From Pseudomonas sp. LP_7_YM (lineage in GTDB: Bacteria > Pseudomonadota > Gammaproteobacteria > Pseudomonadales > Pseudomonadaceae), in assembly GCF_004364435.1 (NCBI RefSeq), contig NZ_SOCT01000008.1:113047-177046 (forward strand): DNA of 64,000 bases, written 5' to 3'. Positions 27,278 through 36,827 of this stretch are shown in pieces; position 1 is the first letter of the stretch; each line of letters starts with the position of its first letter. Both the position numbers and the translations under genes were made by a program. The notes under the pieces were generated by a model. The model did no database searches. It saw only the letters and a program-made list of their open reading frames with translations, and was not told where the DNA came from.

Positions 27278-30024
27278 AGCTCACCACCATGAAGCTCGCC
27301 CTCCTTAAAGAGTTCTTCGCAGGCTTTCTGCGGACCCGTCACTTCGGTCGGCACTTCCGTCGGCTGGCGATGCTCGACAGCCTGACCGATGCCACCGTCA
27401 GCCGCGAAGTACCGCCGACACTGGCGCAAACCCTCACCCGTGGCGCCGCAAGTGAGGTGCCCGAATTGCTCGCGCGTCTGGGCAGTCACCACGATGGCCT
27501 GAGCGAGGCCGAAGCCTTGGCGCTGCGTCAGCAACATGGCCTCAATGAGGTCGAGCACGAGCAGCCGCTGCCTTGGTGGGAGCATCTGTGGCACTGCTAC
27601 AGAAACCCGTTCAACCTGCTGCTGACCTTGCTGGCGCTCATCTCGTGGCTGACCGAGGACATGAAGGCTGCCACCGTGATCTTCTCCATGGTGGTGCTCT
27701 CGACTCTGCTGCGTTTCGGGCAGGAAACCCGATCCAATCAGGCGGCCGATGCGCTCAAGGCGATGGTCAGCAATACCGCGACCGTGCTGCGCCGTGCGGA
27801 CGCGCCGCGGGATGTGGCTCAAGGCGGCAAGCAACAGCGTCTCGAACTGCCCATCCGGCAACTGGTGCCGGGTGACCTGATCGTGTTGTCTGCCGGTGAC
27901 ATGATCCCTGCCGACTGCCGCGTATTGAGTGCCAAGGATCTGTTCGTCAGCCAGGCGGCAATGACCGGAGAGTCGATGCCGGTGGAGAAATTTGCCCGCC
28001 GTCAGGAGGCCGATACCGGCAACCCGCTGGATCTGGAGAACATCCTGTTCATGGGCACCAACGTTGTTTCCGGTGCCGCCACCGGGGTGATCCTCGCCAC
28101 CGGTAACCACACCTATTTCGGCGCGCTGGCGCAACGGGTCAGCGCTACCGATCGTGCGCCGACGTCATTCCAGGCCGGGGTCAACAAGGTCAGCTGGCTG
28201 CTCATCCGCTTCATGTTCGTCATGGCACCGCTGGTGCTGTTCATCAACGGGTTCACCAAGGGCGACTGGACGCAGGCGCTGCTATTCGCGCTGTCCATCG
28301 CCGTGGGCCTGACCCCGGAAATGCTGCCGATGATCGTCACCTCGACCCTGGCCAAGGGTGCGGTGTTTCTGTCGCGCAAGAAAGTTATCGTCAAGCGCCT
28401 GGATGCGATCCAGAACTTCGGTGCCATGGATGTGCTGTGCACCGACAAGACCGGGACCCTGACCCAGGACAAAATCTTTCTGGCCCGCCATGTGGATATC
28501 TGGGGTGACGAGTCCGATGACGTGCTGGAAATGGCCTACCTGAACAGCTACTACCAGACCGGCCTGAAAAACCTGCTTGATGTGGCCGTGCTGGAACACG
28601 TGGAGGTTCATCGAGAACTGCAGGTCGGTACGGCGTTCAGCAAGGTCGACGAAGTGCCGTTCGATTTCAACCGTCGGCGCATGTCGGTGGTGGTGCAGGA
28701 GCAGGGTCAACCGCATCTGCTGGTGTGCAAGGGCGCGCTGGAAGAAGTGCTGAGCGTGTGCCAGCGCGTGCGTCACGGCGAGGCCGAAGAAGCACTGACG
28801 CCCGAGCTGCTCGAACGGATTCTTCAGGTCACCGCAGGGTTCAACGAAGAAGGCCTGCGCGTGGTGGCGGTGGCTGCGCGCTCGATGCAAGCCGGGCGTG
28901 ACACCTATGGCCTGACTGACGAGAGCGATCTGACGCTGATCGGTTACGTGGCCTTCCTCGATCCGCCCAAGGAGAGCACGGCGCCGGCTTTGAAAGCGCT
29001 GGCCGAACACGGCGTAGCAGTGAAGGTGCTGACCGGTGACAACGAGCGGGTAACGGCAAAGATCTGCCGTGAAGTCGGACTTGAGCGCCAAGGCTTGCTG
29101 CTGGGCGGCGATATCGAGCGCATGAGCGATGCTGAACTGGCGGTGGCAGTTGAGACCACCAACGTGTTCGCCAAGCTCACGCCCTCGCACAAGGAGCGCA
29201 TCGTACGGCAGCTCAAGGCGAACGGGCATGTGGTCGGCTTCATGGGCGATGGCATCAATGACGCGCCTGCACTGCGCACTGCCGACATCGGGATTTCCGT
29301 GGACAGCGCAGTGGACATTGCCAAGGAGGCAGCCGATATCATCCTGCTGGAAAAGAGCCTGATGGTGCTGGAGGAGGGCGTACTGGAAGGGCGCCGGACA
29401 TTTGCCAACATGCTCAAGTACATCAAGATGACTGCCAGCTCCAACTTCGGCAACGTGTTCTCGGTGCTGGTGGCCAGTGCGTTTATTCCGTTCCTGCCGA
29501 TGCTCCCAATGCATCTGCTGGTGCAGAACCTGCTGTACGACATCTCGCAGATCGCCATTCCGTTCGATAACGTCGACCAGGAGCTACTGAAAAAACCACA
29601 GCGCTGGCAGCCTGCGGATGTCGGGCGGTTCATGCTGTTTTTCGGGCCGATCAGCTCGATCTTCGACATCACCACCTTTGCGGTCATGTGGTACGTATTC
29701 GGCGCCAATACGCCGGAACATCAGACCCTGTTTCAGTCCGGCTGGTTTGTCGTGGGGCTGCTGACCCAAACGCTCATCGTGCACATGATCCGTACGCCGA
29801 AAATCCCCTTCCTGCAAAGCCGCGCGGCCCTGCCGTTAATGGTGATGACCGGGATGATCATGGCAGTGGGTATCTTCCTGCCGATGGGGCCGCTGGCGCA
29901 CTACTTCAAATTGCAGGCGCTGCCACCGTTGTACTTCGTCATCCTGCCGCTGATTCTACTGGCCTATGTCGCGCTGACTCAGGCAGTGAAAGGGTTTTAT
30001 GTGCGCAGGTTTGGCTGGCAGTGA
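27274..30024 (+). CDS. mgtA: P-type Mg2+-importing ATPase
   Basis: Type P3B ATPase of 916 residues, bringing Mg2+ into the cell. Key motifs are TGESMPVEK in the actuator domain, VLCTDKTGTLT with the phosphorylated aspartate near residue 391, and MGDGINDAPALR in the hinge region. Around ten membrane helices are visible (four N-terminal, six C-terminal, including MLPMHLLVQNLLYD). The ATG at 27274 has AGGGGA upstream. Usual control is by low Mg2+. Confidence 0.95.
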   Translation: MKLTTMKLALLKEFFAGFLRTRHFGRHFRRLAMLDSLTDATVSREVPPTLAQTLTRGAASEVPELLARLGSHHDGLSEAEALALRQQHGLNEVEHEQPLPWWEHLWHCYRNPFNLLLTLLALISWLTEDMKAATVIFSMVVLSTLLRFGQETRSNQAADALKAMVSNTATVLRRADAPRDVAQGGKQQRLELPIRQLVPGDLIVLSAGDMIPADCRVLSAKDLFVSQAAMTGESMPVEKFARRQEADTGNPLDLENILFMGTNVVSGAATGVILATGNHTYFGALAQRVSATDRAPTSFQAGVNKVSWLLIRFMFVMAPLVLFINGFTKGDWTQALLFALSIAVGLTPEMLPMIVTSTLAKGAVFLSRKKVIVKRLDAIQNFGAMDVLCTDKTGTLTQDKIFLARHVDIWGDESDDVLEMAYLNSYYQTGLKNLLDVAVLEHVEVHRELQVGTAFSKVDEVPFDFNRRRMSVVVQEQGQPHLLVCKGALEEVLSVCQRVRHGEAEEALTPELLERILQVTAGFNEEGLRVVAVAARSMQAGRDTYGLTDESDLTLIGYVAFLDPPKESTAPALKALAEHGVAVKVLTGDNERVTAKICREVGLERQGLLLGGDIERMSDAELAVAVETTNVFAKLTPSHKERIVRQLKANGHVVGFMGDGINDAPALRTADIGISVDSAVDIAKEAADIILLEKSLMVLEEGVLEGRRTFANMLKYIKMTASSNFGNVFSVLVASAFIPFLPMLPMHLLVQNLLYDISQIAIPFDNVDQELLKKPQRWQPADVGRFMLFFGPISSIFDITTFAVMWYVFGANTPEHQTLFQSGWFVVGLLTQTLIVHMIRTPKIPFLQSRAALPLMVMTGMIMAVGIFLPMGPLAHYFKLQALPPLYFVILPLILLAYVALTQAVKGFYVRRFGWQ

Positions 30025-30062
30025 TCCACCCGCCAACCTTGTGAAAGACGGCACATCGCTGA

Positions 30063-30131
30063 GTGGAAATTTATTCGCCAAGGGCTTGTTGGGCCTAGGT
30101 CAGGAACACCTTTGGCGAATGAATCTCCCAC
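30063..30131. repeat. REP-like inverted pair between convergent genes
   Basis: GTGGAAATTTATTCGCCAAG at 30063-30082 is mirrored by CCTTTGGCGAATGAATCTCC at 30109-30128 (complete to 30131). The arms resemble the REPIN at 26678 with the variant core ATTCGCCAA. It sits between the end of mgtA and the end of the convergent thiolase gene, where it could act as a bidirectional transcription end. Confidence 0.7.
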
Positions 30132-30154
30132 ATAGCCATCCGCGGCGTAAGGGA

Positions 30155-31333
30155 TTACCGCGCCAGCGCCAGCGCCACACCTTGCCCGCCGCCAATGCAC
30201 AGGGTCGCCAGGCCTTTCTTGGCATCGCGCTTGATCATTTCATGCAGCAGGGTCACCAGCACGCGGCAGCCCGAGGCACCGATCGGGTGGCCTAGTGCGA
30301 TGGCGCCGCCGTTGACGTTAACTTTCGCCATATCCCAACCCAGCTCCTTTGCCACTGACAGCGACTGAGCGGCGAAGGCTTCGTTGGCTTCGATCAGGTC
30401 CAGTTCGTCCAGCGACCAACCCGCCTTGTCCAGGCAGCGACGTGTTGCGCTGACAGGTCCAATGCCCATGATGGCCGGGTCGACACCCGCGTTGCTGTAA
30501 GCCGCAATCCGCGCCAGGACCGGCAAGCCCAATTCCTCGGCTTTCCTTGCGCTCATCAGAATCACCGCAGCCGCGCCGTCGTTCAACGAAGAAGCATTGC
30601 CCGCAGTGACGCTGCCGTCTTTCTTGAACGCTGGTTTAAGCCTGTCCAGGGATTCGGAAGTGGTTCCGGCACGTGGCTGTTCGTCGGTGGCAAACGGGAT
30701 CGGTTCGCCCTTGCGCTGAGGGATCAGGATCGTGGTGATTTGGTCGACGAAGCGTCCAGCCTCAATGGCTGCTACGGCTTTCTGCTGGGAGGATGCGGCA
30801 AAGGCATCCTGCGCCTCACGACTGATTTCGTACTTTTGCGCAAGGTTCTCGGCGGTGATGCCCATGTGGTAATCGTTGAACGCGTCCCACAGGCCGTCGC
30901 TGATCAGGGTGTCAATCATGGTTGCGTGACCCATGCGCAAGCCGGTGCGTGCGCCCGGCAACACGTAATTGGCCAGGCTCATGTTTTCCTGGCCTCCTGC
31001 GACGATCACCTCGGCGTCACCGCAACGAATCGCCTGAGCGCCCAGATGCAGCGCCTTGAGGCCCGAACCGCAGACCTTGTTCAACGTCATGGCGGGTACG
31101 GCAAACGGCAGCCCGGCCTTGATTGCCGCCTGCCGCGCAGGGTTCTGCCCGGCGCCGGCAGTGAGCACCTGACCCATGATCACTTCATCTATCAGGGCCG
31201 GGTCCAGACTGGTCTGGGCCAACAGTTGGCGGATGACGGCAGCGCCAAGATCGACAGCAGGAATATTCGCCAGCGAACCCTGGAAGCTGCCCACTGCGGT
31301 GCGGGTAGCGGCAACGATTACGACGTCTTGCAT
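30155..31333 (-). CDS. Acetyl-CoA C-acetyltransferase (thiolase)
   Basis: Thiolase II of 392 residues that condenses or cleaves acetoacetyl-CoA. The nucleophilic cysteine is Cys88 in NKVCGSGLKALH; ALGHPIGASGCR holds the catalytic histidine and LCIGGGQGVA the second cysteine. The ATG at 31333 is chosen because it begins the family N-terminus (DVVIVAATRTAVGSF). It could serve polyhydroxyalkanoate or ketone metabolism; there are no pathway neighbours to decide. Confidence 0.93.
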   Translation of the reverse strand: MQDVVIVAATRTAVGSFQGSLANIPAVDLGAAVIRQLLAQTSLDPALIDEVIMGQVLTAGAGQNPARQAAIKAGLPFAVPAMTLNKVCGSGLKALHLGAQAIRCGDAEVIVAGGQENMSLANYVLPGARTGLRMGHATMIDTLISDGLWDAFNDYHMGITAENLAQKYEISREAQDAFAASSQQKAVAAIEAGRFVDQITTILIPQRKGEPIPFATDEQPRAGTTSESLDRLKPAFKKDGSVTAGNASSLNDGAAAVILMSARKAEELGLPVLARIAAYSNAGVDPAIMGIGPVSATRRCLDKAGWSLDELDLIEANEAFAAQSLSVAKELGWDMAKVNVNGGAIALGHPIGASGCRVLVTLLHEMIKRDAKKGLATLCIGGGQGVALALAR

Positions 31334-31402
31334 GTACGAATCCTCATTATTGTTAGCAGATGGCTGCATTCTGACGTTGACTCTGCCGGGCAGAGGTGGA
31401 TC

Positions 31403-32272
31403 TCAAACCATCCCCATTCTGCGTCGGGCGCGATGCACCGACGCATTGCGCACCGCCCAGCGCAGAATCGGCGCCGTGCGGTTCACCGCGACGCGAATCA
31501 TTTTGCGCTTGAAATCGGTCATCTGAATATCGAACATTGCGCTGGCCCACTCCGGCATTAGCTCTACTCCGGCCTGCATCATCAGGTTGCCCATCGGTTT
31601 GGCCAGCCGACTCGGCGCCGGGGCATTGTGCAGGATGCGATGCACTTCCCGCGTACGCTCATCGCACAGCAACTGCGCACGCATGTGCTGCAGGTAATCG
31701 GCGATCTCACCCGTCGAGCAGGGGATGTCGCGAGCGCCCAGACGCGCAGCCACGACAGCGGTTTCGGCGTAATAACGGTCCTGCTCTGCACGCGATAGGT
31801 CAGGATTGAGGTAGCGCAGGTGCGCAGCCATGAAACTGCTCACTTCGGCTACATGCACCCAGGTCAGTAGCTGCGGATCATCGGCGGCATAGGCGCTGCC
31901 GTCGGGCGCAATGCCGCTGACCTTCGAATGAATATGCAGCACCTTGTCGATCAGCCAGTTGGCGTCGTGGGTCGAGCCGAACGTTGTGCCGGAGATGAAT
32001 TGCCCCGTGCGTCGCAGTCGACCGAGCATGTCTTCGCGAAAATTCGAATGATCCCACACCCCCGCCAGTACCCGTGAATGCAGCATTTGCAGCATTAACG
32101 CGCAGATTCCGCCGATGAGCATGCTGGGAAAGTCGCCATGCACCTGCCAGCACACCGCCTGCGGTCCGAACAGTCCGGGATCGCCTTTGGGGTTTTCCAT
32201 GTCCAGTTGCCCGAGGGCCAGACCGGTCATGCTCATGACCTGAGTTTCGATGCGAGTGCGGATGAATTCCAT
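31403..32272 (-). CDS. DUF2236 / MpaB-type oxygenase-like protein
   Basis: A 289-residue protein of the DUF2236 family, related to rubber oxygenase (latex-clearing protein) and MpaB. Family features are FGPQAVCWQVHGDFPSMLIG, VLAGVWDHSNFREDML, WVHVAEVSSFMAAHL and histidines that could bind haem. The ATG at 32272 follows a good CTGGAG ribosome site. The substrate is unknown. Confidence 0.8.
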   Translation of the reverse strand: MEFIRTRIETQVMSMTGLALGQLDMENPKGDPGLFGPQAVCWQVHGDFPSMLIGGICALMLQMLHSRVLAGVWDHSNFREDMLGRLRRTGQFISGTTFGSTHDANWLIDKVLHIHSKVSGIAPDGSAYAADDPQLLTWVHVAEVSSFMAAHLRYLNPDLSRAEQDRYYAETAVVAARLGARDIPCSTGEIADYLQHMRAQLLCDERTREVHRILHNAPAPSRLAKPMGNLMMQAGVELMPEWASAMFDIQMTDFKRKMIRVAVNRTAPILRWAVRNASVHRARRRMGMV

Positions 32273-32390
32273 AGGCTCCAGGTACGCCAGGCTGTGGGTA
32301 AGCACCATCTTTATCAGAACGGCCGACCCGCAGTGCGATTGCAATAACGCCACCGCCGGTGAGCTGCACTGCTACAGGGCTCAGAAACAC

Positions 32391-32424
32391 AAAACCCGTC
32401 CGCTCTTGCGAGCCGGCGGGTTTT
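32391..32424 (-). terminator. Rho-independent terminator after pgi
   Basis: Stem AAACCCG...CGGGTTT with a GC-rich interior and a TTGC loop. On the minus strand it is followed by a T-rich stretch (GGGTTTTGTGTTT), placed 25 bases after the pgi stop. Confidence 0.75.
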
Positions 32425-32448
32425 AGGTGCTGCAGTGAAAGGGCAGGA

Positions 32449-34113
32449 TCAGCCGCGGTGACGACCACGGAAGTAGTTGATCAGGCCTTGAGTCGATGCA
32501 TCTTCGGCGGCGGTCTCTTCAGTACCGACCAGGCGGCTGTAGACACCCTTGCCCAGTTCCTTGCCCAGTTCGACGCCCCATTGGTCGAAGGCATTGGTGC
32601 CCCAGACCACGCTCTGTACGAAGACCTTGTGCTCGTACATCGCAACCAGAGCACCCAGGCGGCGAGGGCTGATGCGCTCGACGACAATGGTGTTGCTCGG
32701 ACGGTTACCCGGAATAACCTTGTGCGGCGCGACACGCTGCACTTCTTCTTCCGGCACGCCCTTGGCGCGCAGCTCGGCCTCGGCCTCGGCGCGGGTCTTG
32801 CCCTGCATCAGTGCCTGGCTTTGCGACAGGCAGTTGGCGTACAGCCACTGATGGTGGTCGGAGACCGGATTGAAGCTGACGATGGGTACGATGAAGTCGG
32901 CTGGAATCAGCAGCGTGCCTTGGTGCAGCAACTGGTGATAAGCATGTTGACCGTTGGCGCCGACACCGCCCCAGATGACAGGTCCGGTATCTACGGTTAC
33001 CGGCACGCCGTCCTGGCGCACGCTTTTACCGTTGGATTCCATGTCCAGCTGCTGCAGGTGCTTGGTGATGTTACGCAGGTAGTGGTCGTACGGCAGAATC
33101 GCATGGCTCTGCGCACCCCAGAAGTTGCCGTACCACACACCCAGCAGGCCCATCAGCACCGGCATGTTTTCCTCGAACGATGCGTTCTGGAAATGCTGGT
33201 CCATGGTGTAGGCCCCGGACAGCAACTCCTTGAAATTCGACATGCCGATGGCCAGAGCGATAGGCAAGCCGATGGCCGACCACAAAGAGTAGCGACCGCC
33301 GACCCAGTCCCACATCGGGAAGATGTTTTCTTCGCGAATACCGAAAGCCACCGCAGCAGCGTTATTGCTCGAGACGGCGATGAAGTGACGATGCAGTTCG
33401 GCTTCGGAGCCGCCCTGGGCCAGATACCAGGCCCGAGCAGCGGTCGCGTTCTTCAGCGTTTCCAGCGTGCTGAAGGTCTTCGACGAGACGATGAACAGCG
33501 TGGTTTCGGCGCGCAGTTTGCTGGTCAGCTCATGCAGCTCTGTGCCGTCGATGTTCGCCAGATAATGGCAGCGTACGCCTTTCTGCGCGTAGGACAGCAA
33601 CGCTTCGGACACCAGCTCAGGGCCGAGGAATGAGCCACCGATACCGATGTTGACCACGTCGGTAATCGGTTTTTCGGTATAGCCACGCCACAGACCATCG
33701 TGAATCCGGCCCACCAGATCGGTCATCTGGTTCAGCACCTTGTGCACTTCAGGCATTACGTTGATGCCGTTGACCTGCAGCTTGTCGCCCACCGGACGGC
33801 GCAGCGCGGTATGCAATGCCGGGCGGCCTTCGGACGCATTGACCAGTTCGCCGTCGTACTGCGCCTTGATCGCGTCTTTCAGGCCCACTTCATTGGCCAG
33901 ATTGACCAACAGCTCGCGCGTCTCGGTGGTGATCAGGTTTTTCGAATAGTCGAGAAACAGGCCGGCACTGCTGAGGGTGAATTCATTGAAACGCTGGGGA
34001 TCTTCGTTGAATGCATCGCGCATGCTGAAATTCTGCATCGCTTTGCGATGTGCTTCGAGCGCCTGCCAGGCGGGCAGGGTAGTGACGTCATGAGGAGTGC
34101 GGTAGTACGCCAT
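32449..34113 (-). CDS. pgi: Glucose-6-phosphate isomerase
   Basis: Interconverts glucose-6-phosphate and fructose-6-phosphate; in this window it also supplies precursors for the sugar nucleotides. The 554-residue protein is the usual length. Signatures are VVNIGIGGSFLGPELV, FIVSSKTFSTLETL, WDWVGGRYSLWSAIGLP and VESIS-type active-site loops. It follows panC and the panD remnant on the same strand, ending in the terminator at 32391-32424. Confidence 0.97.
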   Translation of the reverse strand: MAYYRTPHDVTTLPAWQALEAHRKAMQNFSMRDAFNEDPQRFNEFTLSSAGLFLDYSKNLITTETRELLVNLANEVGLKDAIKAQYDGELVNASEGRPALHTALRRPVGDKLQVNGINVMPEVHKVLNQMTDLVGRIHDGLWRGYTEKPITDVVNIGIGGSFLGPELVSEALLSYAQKGVRCHYLANIDGTELHELTSKLRAETTLFIVSSKTFSTLETLKNATAARAWYLAQGGSEAELHRHFIAVSSNNAAAVAFGIREENIFPMWDWVGGRYSLWSAIGLPIALAIGMSNFKELLSGAYTMDQHFQNASFEENMPVLMGLLGVWYGNFWGAQSHAILPYDHYLRNITKHLQQLDMESNGKSVRQDGVPVTVDTGPVIWGGVGANGQHAYHQLLHQGTLLIPADFIVPIVSFNPVSDHHQWLYANCLSQSQALMQGKTRAEAEAELRAKGVPEEEVQRVAPHKVIPGNRPSNTIVVERISPRRLGALVAMYEHKVFVQSVVWGTNAFDQWGVELGKELGKGVYSRLVGTEETAAEDASTQGLINYFRGRHRG

Positions 34114-34273
34114 CGCTGCAGGTTTCCTTGTACTTGGACTGCCTTTTGGACACTGAAAAGCCAGGACCGGACTGAATTCTTAAGGAGACAGAGACTAATC
34201 CCCGACAACACGGATGTCTGCGCCTGGTTTTCCCTTTGCTTGGTACTTTTTCTAACAAGATGGTGTCGCCCAC

Positions 34274-34414
34274 TCAGGCGACCTGTACCGATATGGCATT
34301 GTGGCCGCGGCTAAAGTTCACTGCCCGGCGCCAGATAGGGCATCCATGGCGCAAAGTTTCATAAACCCGGTATCGAATGGTGAGCATAGCTGCCAATCGC
34401 ACAATGCCTTCCAT
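34274..34414 (-). pseudogene. panD: Decayed aspartate 1-decarboxylase (panD) remnant
   Basis: Exactly where panD usually lies (10 bases after the panC stop, before pgi) is a 46-residue frame. Its end, HNAISVQVA-stop, matches the PanD C-terminus (SNAIPVQVA). Just before that, in a different frame, the bases encode YLAPGSEL, matching PanD YMAPGSEL, so a frameshift lies between. The beginning (MEGIV) is also reminiscent of the PanD start MHAIM. About 80 codons, including the Gly-Ser cleavage site that yields the pyruvoyl group, are gone. Functional PanD is about 126 residues, so no enzyme is made here. Confidence 0.7.
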
Positions 34415-34424
34415 GCTGTGCCGG

Positions 34425-35279
34425 TCATTGCTCCCGGGGCAGGTGCAAATTATCGATCAGGCGCGTCTTGCCCAGGAATACCGCGCCGAGCACTACCAGA
34501 TCCTGATCTCCCACTGCGGCTGGGCGCAAGGTTACGGCCTGGCGGATTTCCAGATAGTCGGGGCGCAAGCCAGCGGCTTCGAGTTGTTTCCTGCCCTCGG
34601 CCAGCAGCTGTTCATGGTTAGGCTCACCGCTATCCAGCGCATCGCCGATCTGTTGGATCACACGATACAGCGTGGGGGCGGTGGCACGTTCAGCATCGGT
34701 CAGATAGCCGTTACGCGACGACAGCGCCAGACCGTCAGCGGCTCGCGCCGTGGGTTCGCCGATGATCTGAATGGGCATGTTCAGATCGCGCACCAGCGCG
34801 CTGACCACCGCCAGTTGCTGAAAGTCTTTCTGGCCGAAGACGGCGATGTCAGGCTGAACCATGTTGAACAGCTTGCTGACGACGGTGGACACGCCATCGA
34901 AATGCCCCGGCCGGCTTCCGCCACACAGGCCCTCGGAAACCACAGGCACACGAACGATGGTCTGATCGGCCATGCCGTGGGGGTACATTTCTTCAACGGT
35001 GGGCGTGAACAGCAGGTGACAACCGGCTTGCAGCAGCTTTTCCTGATCGGCCGCCAGCGTGCGCGGGTAGCTGGCCAGATCTTCGCTGGGACCGAACTGC
35101 AGCGGATTGACGAAAATACTCGCCACTACGAAGTCGGCGCGTTGAGCTGCCTTGGTGACCAGAGCGATGTGGCCGCTGTGCAGGTTACCCATGGTCGGGA
35201 CCAGCGCAATACGTTTGCCTTCGCTGCGCGCGCGGGCCATGGCAGCGCGCAGTTCGCGTACGGTTTTGACTGTGTTCAT
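34425..35279 (-). CDS. panC: Pantothenate synthetase
   Basis: Joins pantoate to beta-alanine with ATP. The 284-residue protein has ALVPTMGNLHSGHIALV (HIGH-type nucleotide motif), IFVNPLQFGPSEDLASYPR, and LALSSRNGYLT (KMSKS-like). Its start overlaps the panB stop by ATGA. The adjacent source of beta-alanine, PanD, is broken here. Confidence 0.97.
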   Translation of the reverse strand: MNTVKTVRELRAAMARARSEGKRIALVPTMGNLHSGHIALVTKAAQRADFVVASIFVNPLQFGPSEDLASYPRTLAADQEKLLQAGCHLLFTPTVEEMYPHGMADQTIVRVPVVSEGLCGGSRPGHFDGVSTVVSKLFNMVQPDIAVFGQKDFQQLAVVSALVRDLNMPIQIIGEPTARAADGLALSSRNGYLTDAERATAPTLYRVIQQIGDALDSGEPNHEQLLAEGRKQLEAAGLRPDYLEIRQAVTLRPAAVGDQDLVVLGAVFLGKTRLIDNLHLPREQ

Positions 35280-36076
35280 GCAGAGAATCCGTGTTCGGGA
35301 GCGGGGAAGCTGACAGCTTTGACGGCACCGACATAGGCGCTAATGGCTGACTGAATGTCAGGCTGGCCTGCCATGAAGTTCTTCACGAATTTGGGAACAC
35401 GGCCAGTGATGGACAGGCCGAGCATGTCGTGCAGCACCAGCACCTGACCATCGGTGGCGCTGCCCGCGCCAATGCCGATGACCGGAATCTTTACCGCGTG
35501 AGTGATTTCCTGCGCCAACTCGCTGGGTACGCATTCCAGCAGAATCATCGCTGCACCGGCCTGCTCCAGGGTGATGGCATCGGCGCGCATCTGCCGTGCC
35601 TGGGATTCCTGGCGACCTTGCACTTTATAGCCACCCAACACGTTAACTGCCTGCGGGGTCAGGCCCATGTGCGCGCATACCGGAATACCGCGCTCGGCCA
35701 GCAAACGAATGGACTCGCCCAACCACGCCGCCCCCTCTACCTTGATCATGTGCGCGCCAGCCTGCATCAACGTCGCGCTGTTGGCGAAGGTTTGCTCGGC
35801 GGTGGCGTAGGCCATGAACGGCAGGTCGGCGAGAATCAGAGCCCCGTTGTTACCGCGCTTGACGCTGGCAACATGGTACGCCATCTCGGCAGTGGTCACA
35901 GGGAGCGTGCTGTCGTGGCCCTGAAGGACCATGCCCAGCGAGTCGCCGACCAGCAGCACCTCCACACCCGCCTGGCTGGCGGTGTGGGCGAAGGTTGCGT
36001 CATAGCAGGTCAGCATGGCGATCTTTTCACCTTTCTGCTTCAGACCCAGCAGGGACGTAACGGTGATATCCGGCAT
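35276..36076 (-). CDS. panB: 3-methyl-2-oxobutanoate hydroxymethyltransferase
   Basis: First committed step to pantoate, using 5,10-methylene-tetrahydrofolate. The 266-residue protein shows MLTCYDATFAH, LVGDSLGMVLQGHDSTLPVT and the family's VIGIGAGSATDGQVLV. The ATG at 36076 has GAGGA upstream and is chosen over the frame's first ATG five codons earlier. The 254 bases between it and folK hold no gene. Confidence 0.97.
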   Translation of the reverse strand: MPDITVTSLLGLKQKGEKIAMLTCYDATFAHTASQAGVEVLLVGDSLGMVLQGHDSTLPVTTAEMAYHVASVKRGNNGALILADLPFMAYATAEQTFANSATLMQAGAHMIKVEGAAWLGESIRLLAERGIPVCAHMGLTPQAVNVLGGYKVQGRQESQARQMRADAITLEQAGAAMILLECVPSELAQEITHAVKIPVIGIGAGSATDGQVLVLHDMLGLSITGRVPKFVKNFMAGQPDIQSAISAYVGAVKAVSFPAPEHGFSA

Positions 36077-36330
36077 GAAAAAAATCCTCATTCAGGCGCT
36101 GTGAATACTACGGCGAGCAACGCGTGATTCATTCTGCAAATCCAGGCACATCGTCGTTTCGCGATGTTTGAAAAGGCCTGTCTGGCGCCTAGCAAGCCGG
36201 TGGTCCGGCTTCGGGACGCTTATCTTCGTGAGGAGGGGACGGGAAGTCAATTGCGTGTGCTACCGGTTTGAACGGGATGTTACCGATGGGGTTACGGCAG
36301 CGGAGTCGTTATGTCGATCATATCCAGGCG

Positions 36331-36810
36331 TCAGCCTGACAAGCGCTCCAGCCCTTCAAACGGGCAATCGGCAAGCAACTCGTTCAGCTTGCGCCCGTCA
36401 GCCAAGGTAATGCCGGGAGCCAGCTCGGCAAGTGGGTAGAGCACGAACGCCCGGGCCTGCATGTGATAGTGCGGAGTTTTTAACCGGGGCTCGTCGATCA
36501 GTTGATCACCGAATAGCAGGATGTCCAGATCCAGGGTGCGCGGGCCCCATCGTTCAAGGCGTTCGCGGCCCTGGCCATTCTCGATGTCCTGCAAGGCATC
36601 CAGCAGGGCCAGTGGCGCCAGCGCCGTATCCAGCGCGGCGACTGCATTGGTGTAACGCGGCTGACCAGGCAGAAGAGAGTCGCTGACATAAAACGAGGAA
36701 ACGCCCGAAAGGCTGGAGTCAGGCAGCTGCGCCATCGCCTTGAGCGCTCCGCGCAGTTGCTCCGCAGGGGCGGCCAGGTTGCTGCCCATGCCGATGTAGA
36801 CACGTTCCAT
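36331..36810 (-). CDS. folK: 6-hydroxymethyl-7,8-dihydropterin pyrophosphokinase
   Basis: Folate pathway enzyme of 159 residues. VYIGMGSNLAAPAEQL at the start, RWGPRTLDLDILLFGD (the HPPK signature) and HYHMQARAFVLYPLAE are diagnostic. It starts 17 bases after pcnB ends, so the two are co-transcribed. The first ATG of the frame, 7 codons upstream, overlaps pcnB and is less likely. Confidence 0.95.
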   Translation of the reverse strand: MERVYIGMGSNLAAPAEQLRGALKAMAQLPDSSLSGVSSFYVSDSLLPGQPRYTNAVAALDTALAPLALLDALQDIENGQGRERLERWGPRTLDLDILLFGDQLIDEPRLKTPHYHMQARAFVLYPLAELAPGITLADGRKLNELLADCPFEGLERLSG

Positions 36811-36827
36811 GCTCGATTGCCCCGAGA

